From Paenibacillus sp. (GTDB taxonomy: Bacteria; Bacillota; Bacilli; Paenibacillales; NBRC-103111): a stretch of DNA of 64,000 bases. A program made the position numbers and the translations under genes. Shown here one piece after another: positions 33,505 through 41,979 of this stretch (position 1 is its first letter; each line of letters starts with the position of its first letter). The stretch is from NCBI GenBank assembly GCA_031180825.1, contig JAPSLM010000009.1, forward strand, positions 159,459 to 223,458, read 5' to 3'. Under the pieces are notes generated by a model. It was not told the DNA's origin and did no database searches. It was given only the letters and a program-made list of their open reading frames with translations.

Positions 33505-34314
33505 ATGAGTCTGCAGCAGGACATTATTGCGAAGCTTGGCGTCAAACCGGTGATCGATCTCAACGAGGAGATCCGCAAGCGGGTCGATTTCTTAAAGGAA
33601 TACGTGCTTAAAGCAGGCGTAGACGGGCTCCTGATCGCGATCAGCGGCGGGATCGACAGCGCTGTGGCTGCGGGGTTATGCAAGCGGGCTACGGATGAGC
33701 TGACCGCCGAAAAAGGGAAGGAATACAAAACGGTCGGCGTGTTCCAGCCGTACGGGGAGCAGTCGGATATTTCCGACAGCTACGCGGTGGCGGAAGCGTT
33801 CGATTTGAAATATCGCATTGAAACGAACATCGAGGAGGCCGTCAACGAGATCGCGCTCGAAGCCGAGTACGGACTGAAATCGATCGGCGTGCACAAGCAC
33901 CTGAGCCGCGGAGGCAAAGGGAACATCAAAGCCAGAACGCGGATGGTCGTGCAGTATGCGCTTGCGTTCGAGCTGAATTTGCTCGTGGTCGGGACGGACC
34001 ACGCATCGGAAGCGATCACGGGCTTTTTCACCAAATACGGCGACGGCGCCGTCGACATCACTCCGATGAGCAGTCTGAACAAGCGCCAGGTGCGGCAGCT
34101 TGCGCGCGAGCTGGGCGTACCGTCCAGCGTGCTGGATAAAGCGCCTACCGCCGGCTTATGGGAAGGGCAGACGGACGAGAACGAGCTCGGTATTTCCTAT
34201 GACGACAACAGCGATTATTTGGAGGGCAAAACGATTTCGCCCGAAGCGCAGGAGAAGCTGGAAAAGCAATATTTGAAGACCGAGCACAAACGGGTGCCGA
34301 TTCCCGGCATTTAG
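33505..34314 (+). CDS. nadE: Ammonia-dependent NAD synthetase
   Basis: NadE makes NAD from nicotinate adenine dinucleotide, ATP and ammonia. The 269 residues match the short, ammonia-using type (B. subtilis NadE is 272), with the PP-loop ISGGIDSAVAAG (Ser47-Ser52). Later come VVGTDHASEAITGFFTKYGD and KAPTAGLWEGQTDENELG, both conserved substrate loops. No glutaminase domain is attached. GTGGAG just ahead of the ATG at 33505 fixes the start. A TATAAT at 33393-33398 suggests its own promoter, with a poor -35 element. Confidence 0.95.
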   Translation: MSLQQDIIAKLGVKPVIDLNEEIRKRVDFLKEYVLKAGVDGLLIAISGGIDSAVAAGLCKRATDELTAEKGKEYKTVGVFQPYGEQSDISDSYAVAEAFDLKYRIETNIEEAVNEIALEAEYGLKSIGVHKHLSRGGKGNIKARTRMVVQYALAFELNLLVVGTDHASEAITGFFTKYGDGAVDITPMSSLNKRQVRQLARELGVPSSVLDKAPTAGLWEGQTDENELGISYDDNSDYLEGKTISPEAQEKLEKQYLKTEHKRVPIPGI

Positions 34315-34332
34315 CGGTTGTTCGTCCAAACG

Positions 34333-34373
34333 AAAAACGCATGCTTGCCTCATACGGGCGGCATGCGTTTTTT
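34333..34373 (+). terminator. Intrinsic terminator of nadE
   Basis: AAAAACGCATGC pairs with GCATGCGTTTTT; a seven-T tract ends it, starting 18 bases after the stop. Confidence 0.9.
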
Positions 34374-34379
34374 ATGATA

Positions 34380-34409
34380 TAGAAAACGAACCGCCTCGGG
34401 AGGCGGCTC
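34380..34409 (-). terminator. Intrinsic terminator of thrS
   Basis: CCGCCT and AGGCGG pair around CGGG. On the minus strand the stem is followed by CGTTTTCTAT, eight bases beyond the thrS stop. Confidence 0.75.
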
Positions 34410-34416
34410 GTTCTCG

Positions 34417-36336
34417 TTAAGCTTGCTTCGCCTGAATTTCCCGGCGCAGCCGTTCCGCAAGCTCCTGCACTTGCATCGGGCCCAAGTCGCCCTCGCCCCG
34501 TTTGCGGACGGCAGCGGTGCCGGAGCTTTGCTCGTTTTCGCCGAGGACCAGCATATACGGCACTTTTTCAAGCTGGGCTTCGCGGATTTTGTAGCCGAGC
34601 TTCTCGCTGCGCAGGTCGGCTTCCACCCGGATACCCGCTGCCGCGAGCGCCGTTTTCACTTCCATGGCGTACGGATTGTAAACGTCCGAGACGGGCAGCA
34701 GCTTGACCTGCACCGGAGACAGCCAGAGCGGGAACGCCCCGCTGTAATGCTCCGTCAAAATTCCGATGAACCGGTCGATCGAGCCGTAAATGGCGCGGTG
34801 AATAACGACCGGCCGGTGCTTCTGGTTGTCCTCGCCGATGTAGGACAGGTCGAATTTTTCCGGCATTTGAAAATCGAGCTGGATCGTCCCGCACTGCCAG
34901 CTTCGTTTGAGCGCGTCCAAGATGTGAAAATCGATTTTCGGGCCGTAGAAGGCTCCGTCTCCTTCGTTAAGGCTGTAGGCGATTCCCCGGCGCTCCAGCA
35001 CGCTGCGCAGCGCCGTTTCCGCCTGCTCCCACAGCTCGGCCGAGCCCATCGAGTCCTCGGGCCGTGTCGACAGCTCGATCTTGTACTGGAAGCCGAACAC
35101 CTTATACATCTCGCCGATCAGGTCGATAGCACGGCCGATTTCTTCTTCGATCTGGTCGGGACGGACGAACAGGTGCGCGTCATCCTGGCAGAAGGTGCGC
35201 ACTCGCATCATCCCGTTCAGGGCGCCGGAAAATTCGTGACGGTGCACCTGACCGAATTCGCACAGCCGGATCGGCAGCTCCCGGTAGGAATGTAATTCGT
35301 TTTTGTAAATAAGCATGTGGCCCGGGCAGTTCATCGGCTTGAGCGCAAACTTCGTCTCGTCCACCTCGGTGAAATACATGTTCTCCCGGTAATGATCCCA
35401 GTGACCGGATTCCTCCCACAGCCGCTGGTTCATCATGAACGGCGTGCGGACCTCGCTGTAATCGTTCGCCGCTTGCCGCTCGCGGGAGAAATTTTCAAGC
35501 ACCGTACGGATCGTCATACCCTTAGGCAAAAAGAATGGCATCCCCGGCGCTTCCTCCGAGAACATGAATAGTCCAAGCTCTTTGCCAAGCTTGCGGTGGT
35601 CGCGCTTCTTGGCCTCTTCCAACAGATGCAGGTGCTCGTCCAGCTCCGCCTTTTTCGGAAAAGCCGTACCGTAGATGCGCTGCAGCATTTTGTTGTTCGA
35701 ATCGCCCCGCCAATAGGCGCCGGCGACGCTCAGCAGCTTGAATGCTTTGATGCGCCCCGTGGACGGCAAGTGAGGACCGCGGCACAGATCGACAAACTCG
35801 CCCTGCTCGTAGAGAGAAAGGACCGCTTCGTCCGGCAAATCGCGGATAAGCTCCAGCTTGAGCGGATCCTCCAAAGCTTCGAACGTTTGCACGGCCTCGT
35901 CCCGGCTGACGACGCGCCGGGTGATCGGCATATTTTCCCGAACGATCCGCTCCATCTCCCGTTCTATCGAGGAGAGGTCGTCGACGGATAATGGCTTTTC
36001 GATATCGATGTCGTAATAAAATCCGTCTTCGATGACGGGACCGATCCCGAGCTTCACCGCTTTTTGTCCGTAAAGACGTTTAATGGCCTGGGCCATCAGA
36101 TGCGCCGTGCTGTGCCGGTAAACCTCCAGGCCTTCTTTGCTGTCGAGCGTCACAATTTCAACCGAAGAAGCGTCGGCTTCGATCGGCCGGTTCAGGTCGA
36201 CGAGCTTTCCGTCGATTTTGCCTGCTACGGCTTGTTTTTTCAAGCTGGGGCTGATCGATTCGGCCACCTGCTCGATCGTGGCTCCTTTTTCGTATTCCCG
36301 GACCGAGCCGTCCGGGAGCTTCACTTGAATCATCAT
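34417..36336 (-). CDS. thrS: Threonyl-tRNA synthetase
   Basis: Full-length 639-residue class II synthetase. The order is a TGS domain (1-62), an editing domain (63-240, with YRHSTAHLMAQA and VDLCRGPHLPSTG) and a catalytic core (about 245-535). Motif 2 lies around MRVRTFCQDDAHLF, and the zinc ligands around KPMNCPGHML, RLCEFGQVHRHE and VIHRAIYGSIDRFIGIL. The C-terminal anticodon-binding domain follows. It charges tRNA-Thr and clears mischarged serine. GGAGGA precedes tandem ATG codons at 36336 and 36333, either of which may be used. Expression is controlled by the T-box leader just upstream. Confidence 0.97.
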   Translation of the reverse strand: MMIQVKLPDGSVREYEKGATIEQVAESISPSLKKQAVAGKIDGKLVDLNRPIEADASSVEIVTLDSKEGLEVYRHSTAHLMAQAIKRLYGQKAVKLGIGPVIEDGFYYDIDIEKPLSVDDLSSIEREMERIVRENMPITRRVVSRDEAVQTFEALEDPLKLELIRDLPDEAVLSLYEQGEFVDLCRGPHLPSTGRIKAFKLLSVAGAYWRGDSNNKMLQRIYGTAFPKKAELDEHLHLLEEAKKRDHRKLGKELGLFMFSEEAPGMPFFLPKGMTIRTVLENFSRERQAANDYSEVRTPFMMNQRLWEESGHWDHYRENMYFTEVDETKFALKPMNCPGHMLIYKNELHSYRELPIRLCEFGQVHRHEFSGALNGMMRVRTFCQDDAHLFVRPDQIEEEIGRAIDLIGEMYKVFGFQYKIELSTRPEDSMGSAELWEQAETALRSVLERRGIAYSLNEGDGAFYGPKIDFHILDALKRSWQCGTIQLDFQMPEKFDLSYIGEDNQKHRPVVIHRAIYGSIDRFIGILTEHYSGAFPLWLSPVQVKLLPVSDVYNPYAMEVKTALAAAGIRVEADLRSEKLGYKIREAQLEKVPYMLVLGENEQSSGTAAVRKRGEGDLGPMQVQELAERLRREIQAKQA

Positions 36337-36371
36337 GGTTTTCGTCCTCCGTTTCCGGTCAAATGGGATGT

Positions 36372-36690
36372 GAACGCAAAAAAACGCATCTCGCCCAAGG
36401 GACGAGTGCGTTCAGCTCGTGGTTCCACCCTAATTCGACCGGCTGCCCTTTGAATCCTGGCTGCTGCCAGAATCTAAGGAGTCATGCCGGACCTTATGGC
36501 CATCCGGTAACGGGGATGAGACGGTGCGCTTAGTTTTGCGAGCATGATAAGGACCGCAAGTTCGGCGTCACGGCTGCAAAGGGGTAATTCCATGCCGGTC
36601 TCTGGAGGAGCTTGCAGCCGGGACTCCTCTCTCTGTGCAGCCCTTGCAGGGAATCGTGTCTTTGGTCATCGCCTGATGGTTCAATATTCT
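36372..36690 (-). promoter_or_regulatory. T-box leader of thrS
   Basis: On the minus strand the T-box sequence GGTGGAACCACG (36418-36429) is followed by a terminator. In it AACGCACTCG pairs with CGAGATGCGTT (36383-36412) ahead of seven T residues. The upstream part folds as a long stem I (repeated GGCTGCA/TGCAGCC pairs). A possible specifier ACC (Thr) lies in GGAATTACCCCTTTG. Uncharged tRNA-Thr should pair with the leader and allow read-through into thrS. The specifier position is an inference from the expected codon. Confidence 0.92.
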
Positions 36691-36715
36691 AACTTCACTC
36701 CAAGCGTTAAGTCAA
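36686..36715 (-). promoter_or_regulatory. Promoter of the thrS T-box transcript
   Basis: On the minus strand TTGACT (36710-36715), 18 bases, then TAGAAT (36686-36691), directly upstream of the T-box leader. Confidence 0.7.
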
Positions 36716-36862
36716 GAGGGAAACGACAAATGATGCTCTTCCCGCAAATGTCCGCTGTGCGCCTTCTTGAACTTGTCCTTCCGATGGGATACGATAAAAG
36801 CCAAACGGAATACGACATTCGAGGGCACACGCGTATAGAGGACGAAGAGAGGAATAACGGCT

Positions 36863-37288
36863 ATGATTATCGGTATCGGAACCGATGTGTTGGAAATCGA
36901 GCGTATGCGGAAAATTGTGAGGCAGCCGTCCGGCAAGCGGTTCTTGGAGCGGGTCTTGACGCCTGCAGAGCGGGAACTGGCGGCTGTAAGAGACGGGAGG
37001 CTGGCCGAGTTCGCAGCCGGTCGTTTCGCGGCCAAGGAGGCGGTCGTGAAAGCGCTCGGCTGCGGGATCGGAAAAGAAGTAAGGTTTCAGGACATGGAAG
37101 TGCTGCCGGACGGGAAGGGCAAGCCCGTATGCCGGTTGTCGGAGGCGGCATGGGAACGGTTAGCCGCTTGGATGCCCATTTTCCAGCCCGTATCGGCCAG
37201 CACGATTCGCATTCACCTCAGCATCACGCATAGTGAATCGGTGGCAATGGCCTATGCCGTGATCGAGCGGACGGCGGTTAGTCCATGA
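36863..37288 (+). CDS. acpS: Holo-[acyl-carrier-protein] synthase
   Basis: AcpS moves phosphopantetheine from coenzyme A to the acyl carrier protein. The 141 residues start MIIGIGTDVLEIERMRKI, with the conserved Mg-binding Asp8, and continue with RFLERVLTPAERE and AGRFAAKEAVVKALGCGIG, the F(A/S)AKEAxxKAxG signature. The C-terminal HLSITHSESVAMAYAVIE matches the third conserved block. Length is slightly above the usual 120-130 residues. GAGAGGAATAACGGCT supplies the ribosome binding site. It appears monocistronic. Confidence 0.95.
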   Translation: MIIGIGTDVLEIERMRKIVRQPSGKRFLERVLTPAERELAAVRDGRLAEFAAGRFAAKEAVVKALGCGIGKEVRFQDMEVLPDGKGKPVCRLSEAAWERLAAWMPIFQPVSASTIRIHLSITHSESVAMAYAVIERTAVSP

Positions 37289-37327
37289 ATCTATGAAGTC
37301 ACGGGGCGGGTAGGTACAGGAAGCAGC

Positions 37328-37705
37328 TTATTTTTTGGTTGCCAGCCATTCGGCCAGCGCCGCCGTTTCCTCCGGCTTCAGCTTGCCTTGAAAGCCCGGC
37401 ATGCCGCCCCCGCCTTGTTCGATTTGCTTCACGATTTGTTCTTGGGTCATCCGGCCGCCGACTTGCTGCAGGTTGGTTTTCGGCCCCATCCGGCCTTCCA
37501 GATTGCTCGCATGGCAGGAGAGACAGTTCTGCTTATAAAGCGTCTGCACCTGCTCGGAAGAGCCGGCCATCGCCTGTTCCGCCGTAAGGCCGCTTTCCTT
37601 CTTGCCGCCGCCGAACGGATCGGGGCTGTTCGCCGTGCATGCCGTCACCGTCGCCAAAACCGTCAAAGCCGCCGCAGCGGCCGTCCATGGCTTCCATCGT
37701 TTCAT
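37328..37705 (-). CDS. Cytochrome c-551-like lipoprotein
   Basis: A 125-residue lipoprotein: the signal peptide ends with TVTAC, so Cys23 is the lipid-modified residue. The folded part carries one haem site, CLSCH (Cys61, Cys64, His65), and a later methionine (Met102 in GGGGMPGF) as sixth ligand. This is the membrane-tethered small cytochrome type known in Bacillus as CccB/c-551, which carries electrons outside the membrane toward terminal oxidase. Its start overlaps the stop of the upstream membrane protein by four bases, so they are translationally coupled. Confidence 0.92.
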   Translation of the reverse strand: MKRWKPWTAAAAALTVLATVTACTANSPDPFGGGKKESGLTAEQAMAGSSEQVQTLYKQNCLSCHASNLEGRMGPKTNLQQVGGRMTQEQIVKQIEQGGGGMPGFQGKLKPEETAALAEWLATKK

Positions 37706-38292
37706 TCCGCATTCATCCCCTTGTTTCGCATACGAATCATCGCGCCGAGCGTAACCATGCTGAGGCCGCCGAAGCCGCCGATCAATACAGGCGCATAACC
37801 GAGATACATCCAACCCACCGTTATCGTCAGAGCAAGCATCCATGCCCCGAACGCCCCGGGCACCCAGCCCAGTCGCTGCGAAAGGACAATATAAGCGGCT
37901 GTAAGTGCGAGCCCTTTCAGCGCGGGCCAATAAAACGGGGCGATTCCTACAGGGCCGCGTGTGAGCAGCCAGACGACCGCGACGGCAGCCGCTGCAACGA
38001 AAAGCGCGCCCCGGAACCCGTTTTGCGCCGCGCGTTCGGCGGACGTACGCCGCCGGCGGAGCAAGACGGCTCCCGTAAGGGCGAGCGCAAGCAAAAACAG
38101 GACGGGCTGCAGCAGCTCCCAATTCCGCCATTGCCCGACAAATGTCACAATGGCCGAAGCCATCCACGCCAATCCCCAAATGTATAAATAAGCCGAATAA
38201 GGGGCTGCGGCCCGCCAAGCCTGCGTCTCGGCAGACAGCTTGTCCGCACTGATTCCGCCGATGGAGCCTCCGGCCGCATTCGCTTGTTTCAT
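37702..38292 (-). CDS. Membrane protein coupled to cytochrome c
   Basis: The 196 residues contain about five to six hydrophobic helices (AYLYIWGLAWMASAIVTFVG, LLQPVLFLLALALTGAVLL, FVAAAAVAVVWLL and later ones) with short basic loops. No haem-binding CxxCH or copper-site motif is obvious. The ATG at 38292 follows a GCGAGGCGA box. Coupling to a cytochrome c gene suggests a role in respiratory electron transfer or cytochrome assembly, but I do not recognise the family. Confidence 0.75.
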   Translation of the reverse strand: MKQANAAGGSIGGISADKLSAETQAWRAAAPYSAYLYIWGLAWMASAIVTFVGQWRNWELLQPVLFLLALALTGAVLLRRRRTSAERAAQNGFRGALFVAAAAVAVVWLLTRGPVGIAPFYWPALKGLALTAAYIVLSQRLGWVPGAFGAWMLALTITVGWMYLGYAPVLIGGFGGLSMVTLGAMIRMRNKGMNAE

Positions 38293-38443
38293 CCATATCG
38301 CCTCGCTTTGCCGAACGTTGCAAAAACCGCCAATTTCCCGAAACTTCGGCGGCATTTACAGGTAGCGTACACCTTTCGGGGGGCGAAAGTCAAACCCGGC
38401 GCGGACCTTGCGGGCACCGTCCGGCCGCGGCGTTCCGCGGGGA

Positions 38444-39298
38444 TTATTTTACCGGCGTGAACCGGTGTTTTTTGGCATACTCGCGGGGAGAGAAGCCGGT
38501 TACCTTCTTGAATATACGGCTGAAATAAAATTCGTCCGCGTAGCCGACGCTGCCGGCGATCGATTTCAACCGGTAGTCCGACAGCACCAGCAGCTCCTTG
38601 GCCCGGTCTACGCGCAAATGCGTAAGGTAATCGATCGGGCTGTAGCCGATGTATTTTTTGAACAGGCGGGAGTAGTGGCTCACGCTGAGCCCGGCCATTT
38701 GCGCCAGCCCTTCGAGCGTGAGCGGCTCCTGGTAATGCCCGACCATGTAATCCTGCGTCAGCTCGATTGCCGCCGTCGTATCGCCGGTAATTTTTTGCGC
38801 GCGGAAATCGGAAACCAGTGTCAGGAAAAACTCCTGCAGCACGATTTTGCGCCGCATCGCGGTGATATGCCCCCGGCGCTTCCACAGCATATGGAGCTGC
38901 TCCAGCAAATAAATGAGCTGCGGCGTATTGGTGACCGTGTACATCCCTTCAAGCGGAAACCGCGCTTCGGCCGCGCTGCGGGAAATCCACTGTTCCTTCT
39001 CCTCGTAAACTTCCGTATAATGAAAACGTAGAAAATAGTATTCGAGCGGCTGCTCGGGATCGGTCGTACGTTCCACGACCATGCCGGGGGCGAAGCAGAA
39101 GAGCTTGCCGGGCTCGGCGGGATAATGCGTGCCGCCTATCGTAAAGGTGCCCTTGCCCTTGATGATCAGCCATACGGAGTGGTACTTGATCGTCCGCGGC
39201 TTCTGGCGCCAATCGGGCTCGCATTTCTGGTGCCCGACGAGCAGAATCGAGATGACCAGCTTGTTCAGGCGCGAGGCGAGCTCTCCGGGAGTCAGCAT
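38444..39298 (-). CDS. AraC-family transcriptional regulator
   Basis: A 284-residue regulator with an N-terminal cupin-like sensor (about 1-165; HSVWLIIKGKGTFTIGGTHY, PGKLFCFAPGM). The C-terminal double helix-turn-helix (about 185-280) shows LTLEGLAQMAGLSVSHYSRLFKKYIG and SVGYADEFYFSRIFKKVTGFSPREY, the AraC signature. The cupin pocket usually binds a sugar or related ligand. No clear target operon adjoins: the divergent neighbour is mutY, and the gene behind it encodes the cytochrome pair. GAAAGGACGGACG upstream supplies a ribosome binding site. Confidence 0.93.
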   Translation of the reverse strand: MLTPGELASRLNKLVISILLVGHQKCEPDWRQKPRTIKYHSVWLIIKGKGTFTIGGTHYPAEPGKLFCFAPGMVVERTTDPEQPLEYYFLRFHYTEVYEEKEQWISRSAAEARFPLEGMYTVTNTPQLIYLLEQLHMLWKRRGHITAMRRKIVLQEFFLTLVSDFRAQKITGDTTAAIELTQDYMVGHYQEPLTLEGLAQMAGLSVSHYSRLFKKYIGYSPIDYLTHLRVDRAKELLVLSDYRLKSIAGSVGYADEFYFSRIFKKVTGFSPREYAKKHRFTPVK

Positions 39299-39465
39299 CG
39301 GCGTCCGTCCTTTCTATTTTGAGATAAGCGCCGTAAGGGTTATTTTCAAATTTTCAAGCATCGCTTCAACCTTGGTAAACGTCATTGTCCTTGCAAAAAA
39401 GCCGTTATTCGCGGAGATTGATTTCCATTATATCCCGAAAACGTGTGCAAAGAGAAGGAGATCTT

Positions 39466-40602
39466 ATGTCCAGTTCAGAGCAAAAGCAGTATTTCTCCAC
39501 CGAGCTGTTATCCTGGTACCGGCGGCACAAGCGCGATCTGCCTTGGCGGCGCAGCCGGAATCCGTATCATATTTGGGTATCCGAAATCATGCTGCAGCAG
39601 ACCCGGGTCGATACCGTCATTCCTTATTTTAACCGGTTTATGGATAAATTTCCGACCGTCGCCGCGCTGGCCGAAGCGCCTGAGGACGAAGTGCTGAAGG
39701 CTTGGGAGGGGCTCGGCTATTATTCGCGGGCCCGCAATCTGCAGAGCGCCGTACGCGAGGTACAGGAACGTTACGGCGGCGTCGTACCGGATACGAAGGA
39801 GGAGGTGTCCTCCCTTAAAGGCGTCGGCCCTTACACGACCGGGGCGATTCTGAGCATCGCCTACAACAAGCCCGAGCCTGCGGTGGACGGCAACGTGATG
39901 CGCGTGCTGTCGAGATATTTTTTGATCGAAGACGATATCATGAAGGGGAGCACCCGCGTCGGCATGGAGAAGCTCGCGCAGGAGCTGATTCCGGAAGGAG
40001 CGGCCGGCGATTTCAACCAAGGGCTGATGGAGCTTGGAGCTCTCGTCTGTACGCCCAAATCGCCAAGCTGCCTGACCTGTCCGGTCATGGCGCATTGCGC
40101 GGGACGGGCGGCCGGCATGGAGGACTCGCTGCCGGTGAAGACCAAGGCGAAGCCGCCGCGGCCGGAGCGTCGCTGCGCGGTAGTGATCGAGGGCGCGGCG
40201 GAGCACGCCGGCCGGGTGCTGATCCGCCAGCGGCCGGCTGAAGGGCTGCTGGCGCGCCTGTGGGAGCTGCCGCATGCGGCAGCTCCCACGGCGCCCGCAG
40301 CCGCGGAGGCGCGCGGCGAAGGCGGAGACCCCGCCGCGGCCCATGCCGCGCTGGCGGCGCATCTCGCCGGGGACGGCCTCGGGCTCGGCCCGGTCGGCTG
40401 GCTGATGCAGGCGGAGCATACGTTCAGCCACATCCGGTGGGAGATGGACGTGTATACCGGCCGCCTGGAGGAAGCCTCCGCGCTGCTGCTGCCCGTGCCT
40501 CTGCCGCCCCATTATCGCTGGGTAAACCGCGAGGAGATGGAGCAGTACGCGTTTCCCAACGTCTTTTTGCGCATCTTGAACGCGTATTTCGGCCGGCAAT
40601 AA
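39466..40602 (+). CDS. mutY: A/G-specific adenine glycosylase
   Basis: MutY removes adenine mispaired with 8-oxoguanine. The 378 residues include SEIMLQQTRV (Glu40, catalytic), the helix-hairpin-helix LKGVGPYTTGAI, catalytic Asp141 in VDGNVMRV and the 4Fe-4S set Cys195, Cys202, Cys205, Cys211. The C-terminal NUDIX-like 8-oxoG-recognition domain (about 230-378) is interrupted by an Ala-rich, low-complexity insert (about 272-310). A perfect 30-base DNA palindrome lies at the insert's start. AAGGAG before the ATG at 39466 sets the start. Confidence 0.95.
   Translation: MSSSEQKQYFSTELLSWYRRHKRDLPWRRSRNPYHIWVSEIMLQQTRVDTVIPYFNRFMDKFPTVAALAEAPEDEVLKAWEGLGYYSRARNLQSAVREVQERYGGVVPDTKEEVSSLKGVGPYTTGAILSIAYNKPEPAVDGNVMRVLSRYFLIEDDIMKGSTRVGMEKLAQELIPEGAAGDFNQGLMELGALVCTPKSPSCLTCPVMAHCAGRAAGMEDSLPVKTKAKPPRPERRCAVVIEGAAEHAGRVLIRQRPAEGLLARLWELPHAAAPTAPAAAEARGEGGDPAAAHAALAAHLAGDGLGLGPVGWLMQAEHTFSHIRWEMDVYTGRLEEASALLLPVPLPPHYRWVNREEMEQYAFPNVFLRILNAYFGRQ
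40260..40289. repeat. Perfect 30-base palindrome inside mutY
   Basis: The left half GTGGGAGCTGCCGCA is followed immediately by its exact reverse complement, with no loop. It covers codons 265-275, ending in the Ala-rich insert of the NUDIX-like domain. Confidence 0.9.
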
Positions 40603-40679
40603 TAGAAAAGCACTCCCTTGAAGCGATCGCGAGAGTGCCCGGTATAGCATATAGAATCCCGCTGTGGTTAAGCCGGCTG

Positions 40680-40838
40680 TTATTTGTAGGGATTGTAGAT
40701 AAACATATCTTCGTTGCCCATCATCAGGTGAAACATGAAATAGAATAGCGGAGAACAAAGAACCACAAAGAATAGAATTGCTACCAGCAGAAGGCCGGTA
40801 TTTTGCCGCTTCGGTTCATTTGTTTTCAGGTTTGCCAT
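40680..40838 (-). CDS. Small membrane protein, 52 residues
   Basis: Read on the minus strand the frame begins MANLKTNEPKRQNTG, then one membrane helix (LLLVAILFFVVLCSPLFYFM) and a polar tail ending FIYNPYK. AAGGGG lies about ten bases ahead of the ATG. Basic residues before the helix predict an N-in topology with the tail outside. The protein-like layout and ribosome binding site make it credible, though no family was recognised. It is convergent with mutY. Confidence 0.65.
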   Translation of the reverse strand: MANLKTNEPKRQNTGLLLVAILFFVVLCSPLFYFMFHLMMGNEDMFIYNPYK

Positions 40839-41002
40839 AGCTCATTTCCCCTTTTTCACATTTTTTTGTTCCGCGATGTCCTTATAGCTGAATTATAGGA
40901 AAAGGGGCCGGATGCGTAAGTGATGTAAATCACGCTTTTCTTTTCCAAATGTGAAAGAAAAATGGCAGTGTAAAAAAGGACATAGACAACCCGTACCAAA
41001 CG

Positions 41003-41056
41003 AAAAACGCCAGCCTGAAACGAAGCTGCTGCTCTTCGTCCCCGGCTGGCGTTTTT
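41003..41056. terminator. Intrinsic terminator, usable on both strands
   Basis: AAAAACGCCAGCC (41003-41015) pairs with GGCTGGCGTTTTT (41044-41056), with an inner ACGAAG/CTTCGT pairing. It lies 12 bases beyond the end of the minus-strand Crp/Fnr gene. Confidence 0.9.
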
Positions 41057-41068
41057 TTGGTTATGAAG

Positions 41069-41752
41069 CTAGTAAATCTGTTTTTTCATCGCTTGGATGT
41101 CTTTGATCAGAATGTGCTTTTTGTCGATCGCGATATGCTCGTCCTCCTGCAGCTCCTGAAGCACCTTCGTCACCGATTCGCGCACCGTGCCGACCATATT
41201 GGCCAACTGCTGATGCGTCAGCTTCATATCGATAAACATGCCGCCGGCTTTCGGCTGGCCGTATTCCTCCGCCAAACGGCAGATCGTTTTGATCGTGCGC
41301 GTCCGGACGTCGAGGAAAGTGAGGTCGTATATTTTCTCGTTCGCTTTGCGCAGCCGCTCCATGGTAACTTCCATCAGCTTCAGGCACAGCTTGGGGCTTC
41401 GCTCCATAAACTGCTGAAAGTCCGAACGCTTCAGCGTATAAAGCGAGCACGCCTCCAGCGTTTCCGCCGTCGCAGAGCGCTTAAGCCCTTTTTGAACCAA
41501 CGACATCTCCCCGAAAAAGTCGCCTTCCCGGAACAACGAAAGAATAATTTCCTTGGAATTGTCGATTCGGTAAATTTTAACCACACCGGAATGAACCAAA
41601 TAAAATTCCTCTCCGACGTCTCCTTCGAAAAACAAAATGGTCCCTTTTTTGAATTTCCGTTCCACGAACAGAGGAACGATCGTCTCCAACTCGGCCACCG
41701 ACAAATCTTGAAACAGCGGCACATCGTGCAGGAGAGTGATCAGTTTGCTCAT
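41069..41752 (-). CDS. Crp/Fnr family transcriptional regulator
   Basis: The 227-residue protein has an N-terminal cyclic-nucleotide-binding-type barrel (about 10-125; GTILFFEGDVGEEFYLVHSG, FREGDFFGEMSLV). A long dimer helix follows, then the winged helix-turn-helix (about 165-220; LTHQQLANMVGTVRESVTKVLQEL). There is no N-terminal cysteine cluster, so an Fnr-type oxygen-sensing iron-sulfur centre is unlikely. Bacillales lack classical cAMP signalling, so the ligand is open. The ATG at 41752 is chosen because the domain starts there; the ribosome binding site is modest. Confidence 0.92.
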   Translation of the reverse strand: MSKLITLLHDVPLFQDLSVAELETIVPLFVERKFKKGTILFFEGDVGEEFYLVHSGVVKIYRIDNSKEIILSLFREGDFFGEMSLVQKGLKRSATAETLEACSLYTLKRSDFQQFMERSPKLCLKLMEVTMERLRKANEKIYDLTFLDVRTRTIKTICRLAEEYGQPKAGGMFIDMKLTHQQLANMVGTVRESVTKVLQELQEDEHIAIDKKHILIKDIQAMKKQIY

Positions 41753-41927
41753 GAGTCTCACTCTTTTCCGATCAATATATTGCGTTTTTGGGTCACGGTT
41801 TCCGTTTTCTCCAAAATTCGCCTGTTTGTCTATCATACTACGTTCCGGCTTCGGCGGAAAGGGGCCTTGGATATACCTGTCGGACGGTTTAGGAGCAAAA
41901 AACGGTTCCATCGAAGCATATCGAAGA

Positions 41928-41966
41928 TAAAAAAAGACTGCAAGAGGAGGACCTCCGCAGTCTTTT
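41928..41966 (-). terminator. Intrinsic terminator of sodA
   Basis: AAAGACTGC and GCAGTCTTT pair, with an inner GAGG/CCTC helix; the minus-strand tail is a run of T residues. It starts 14 bases after the sodA stop. Confidence 0.9.
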
Positions 41967-41979
41967 CCGGAAAAGCCGA

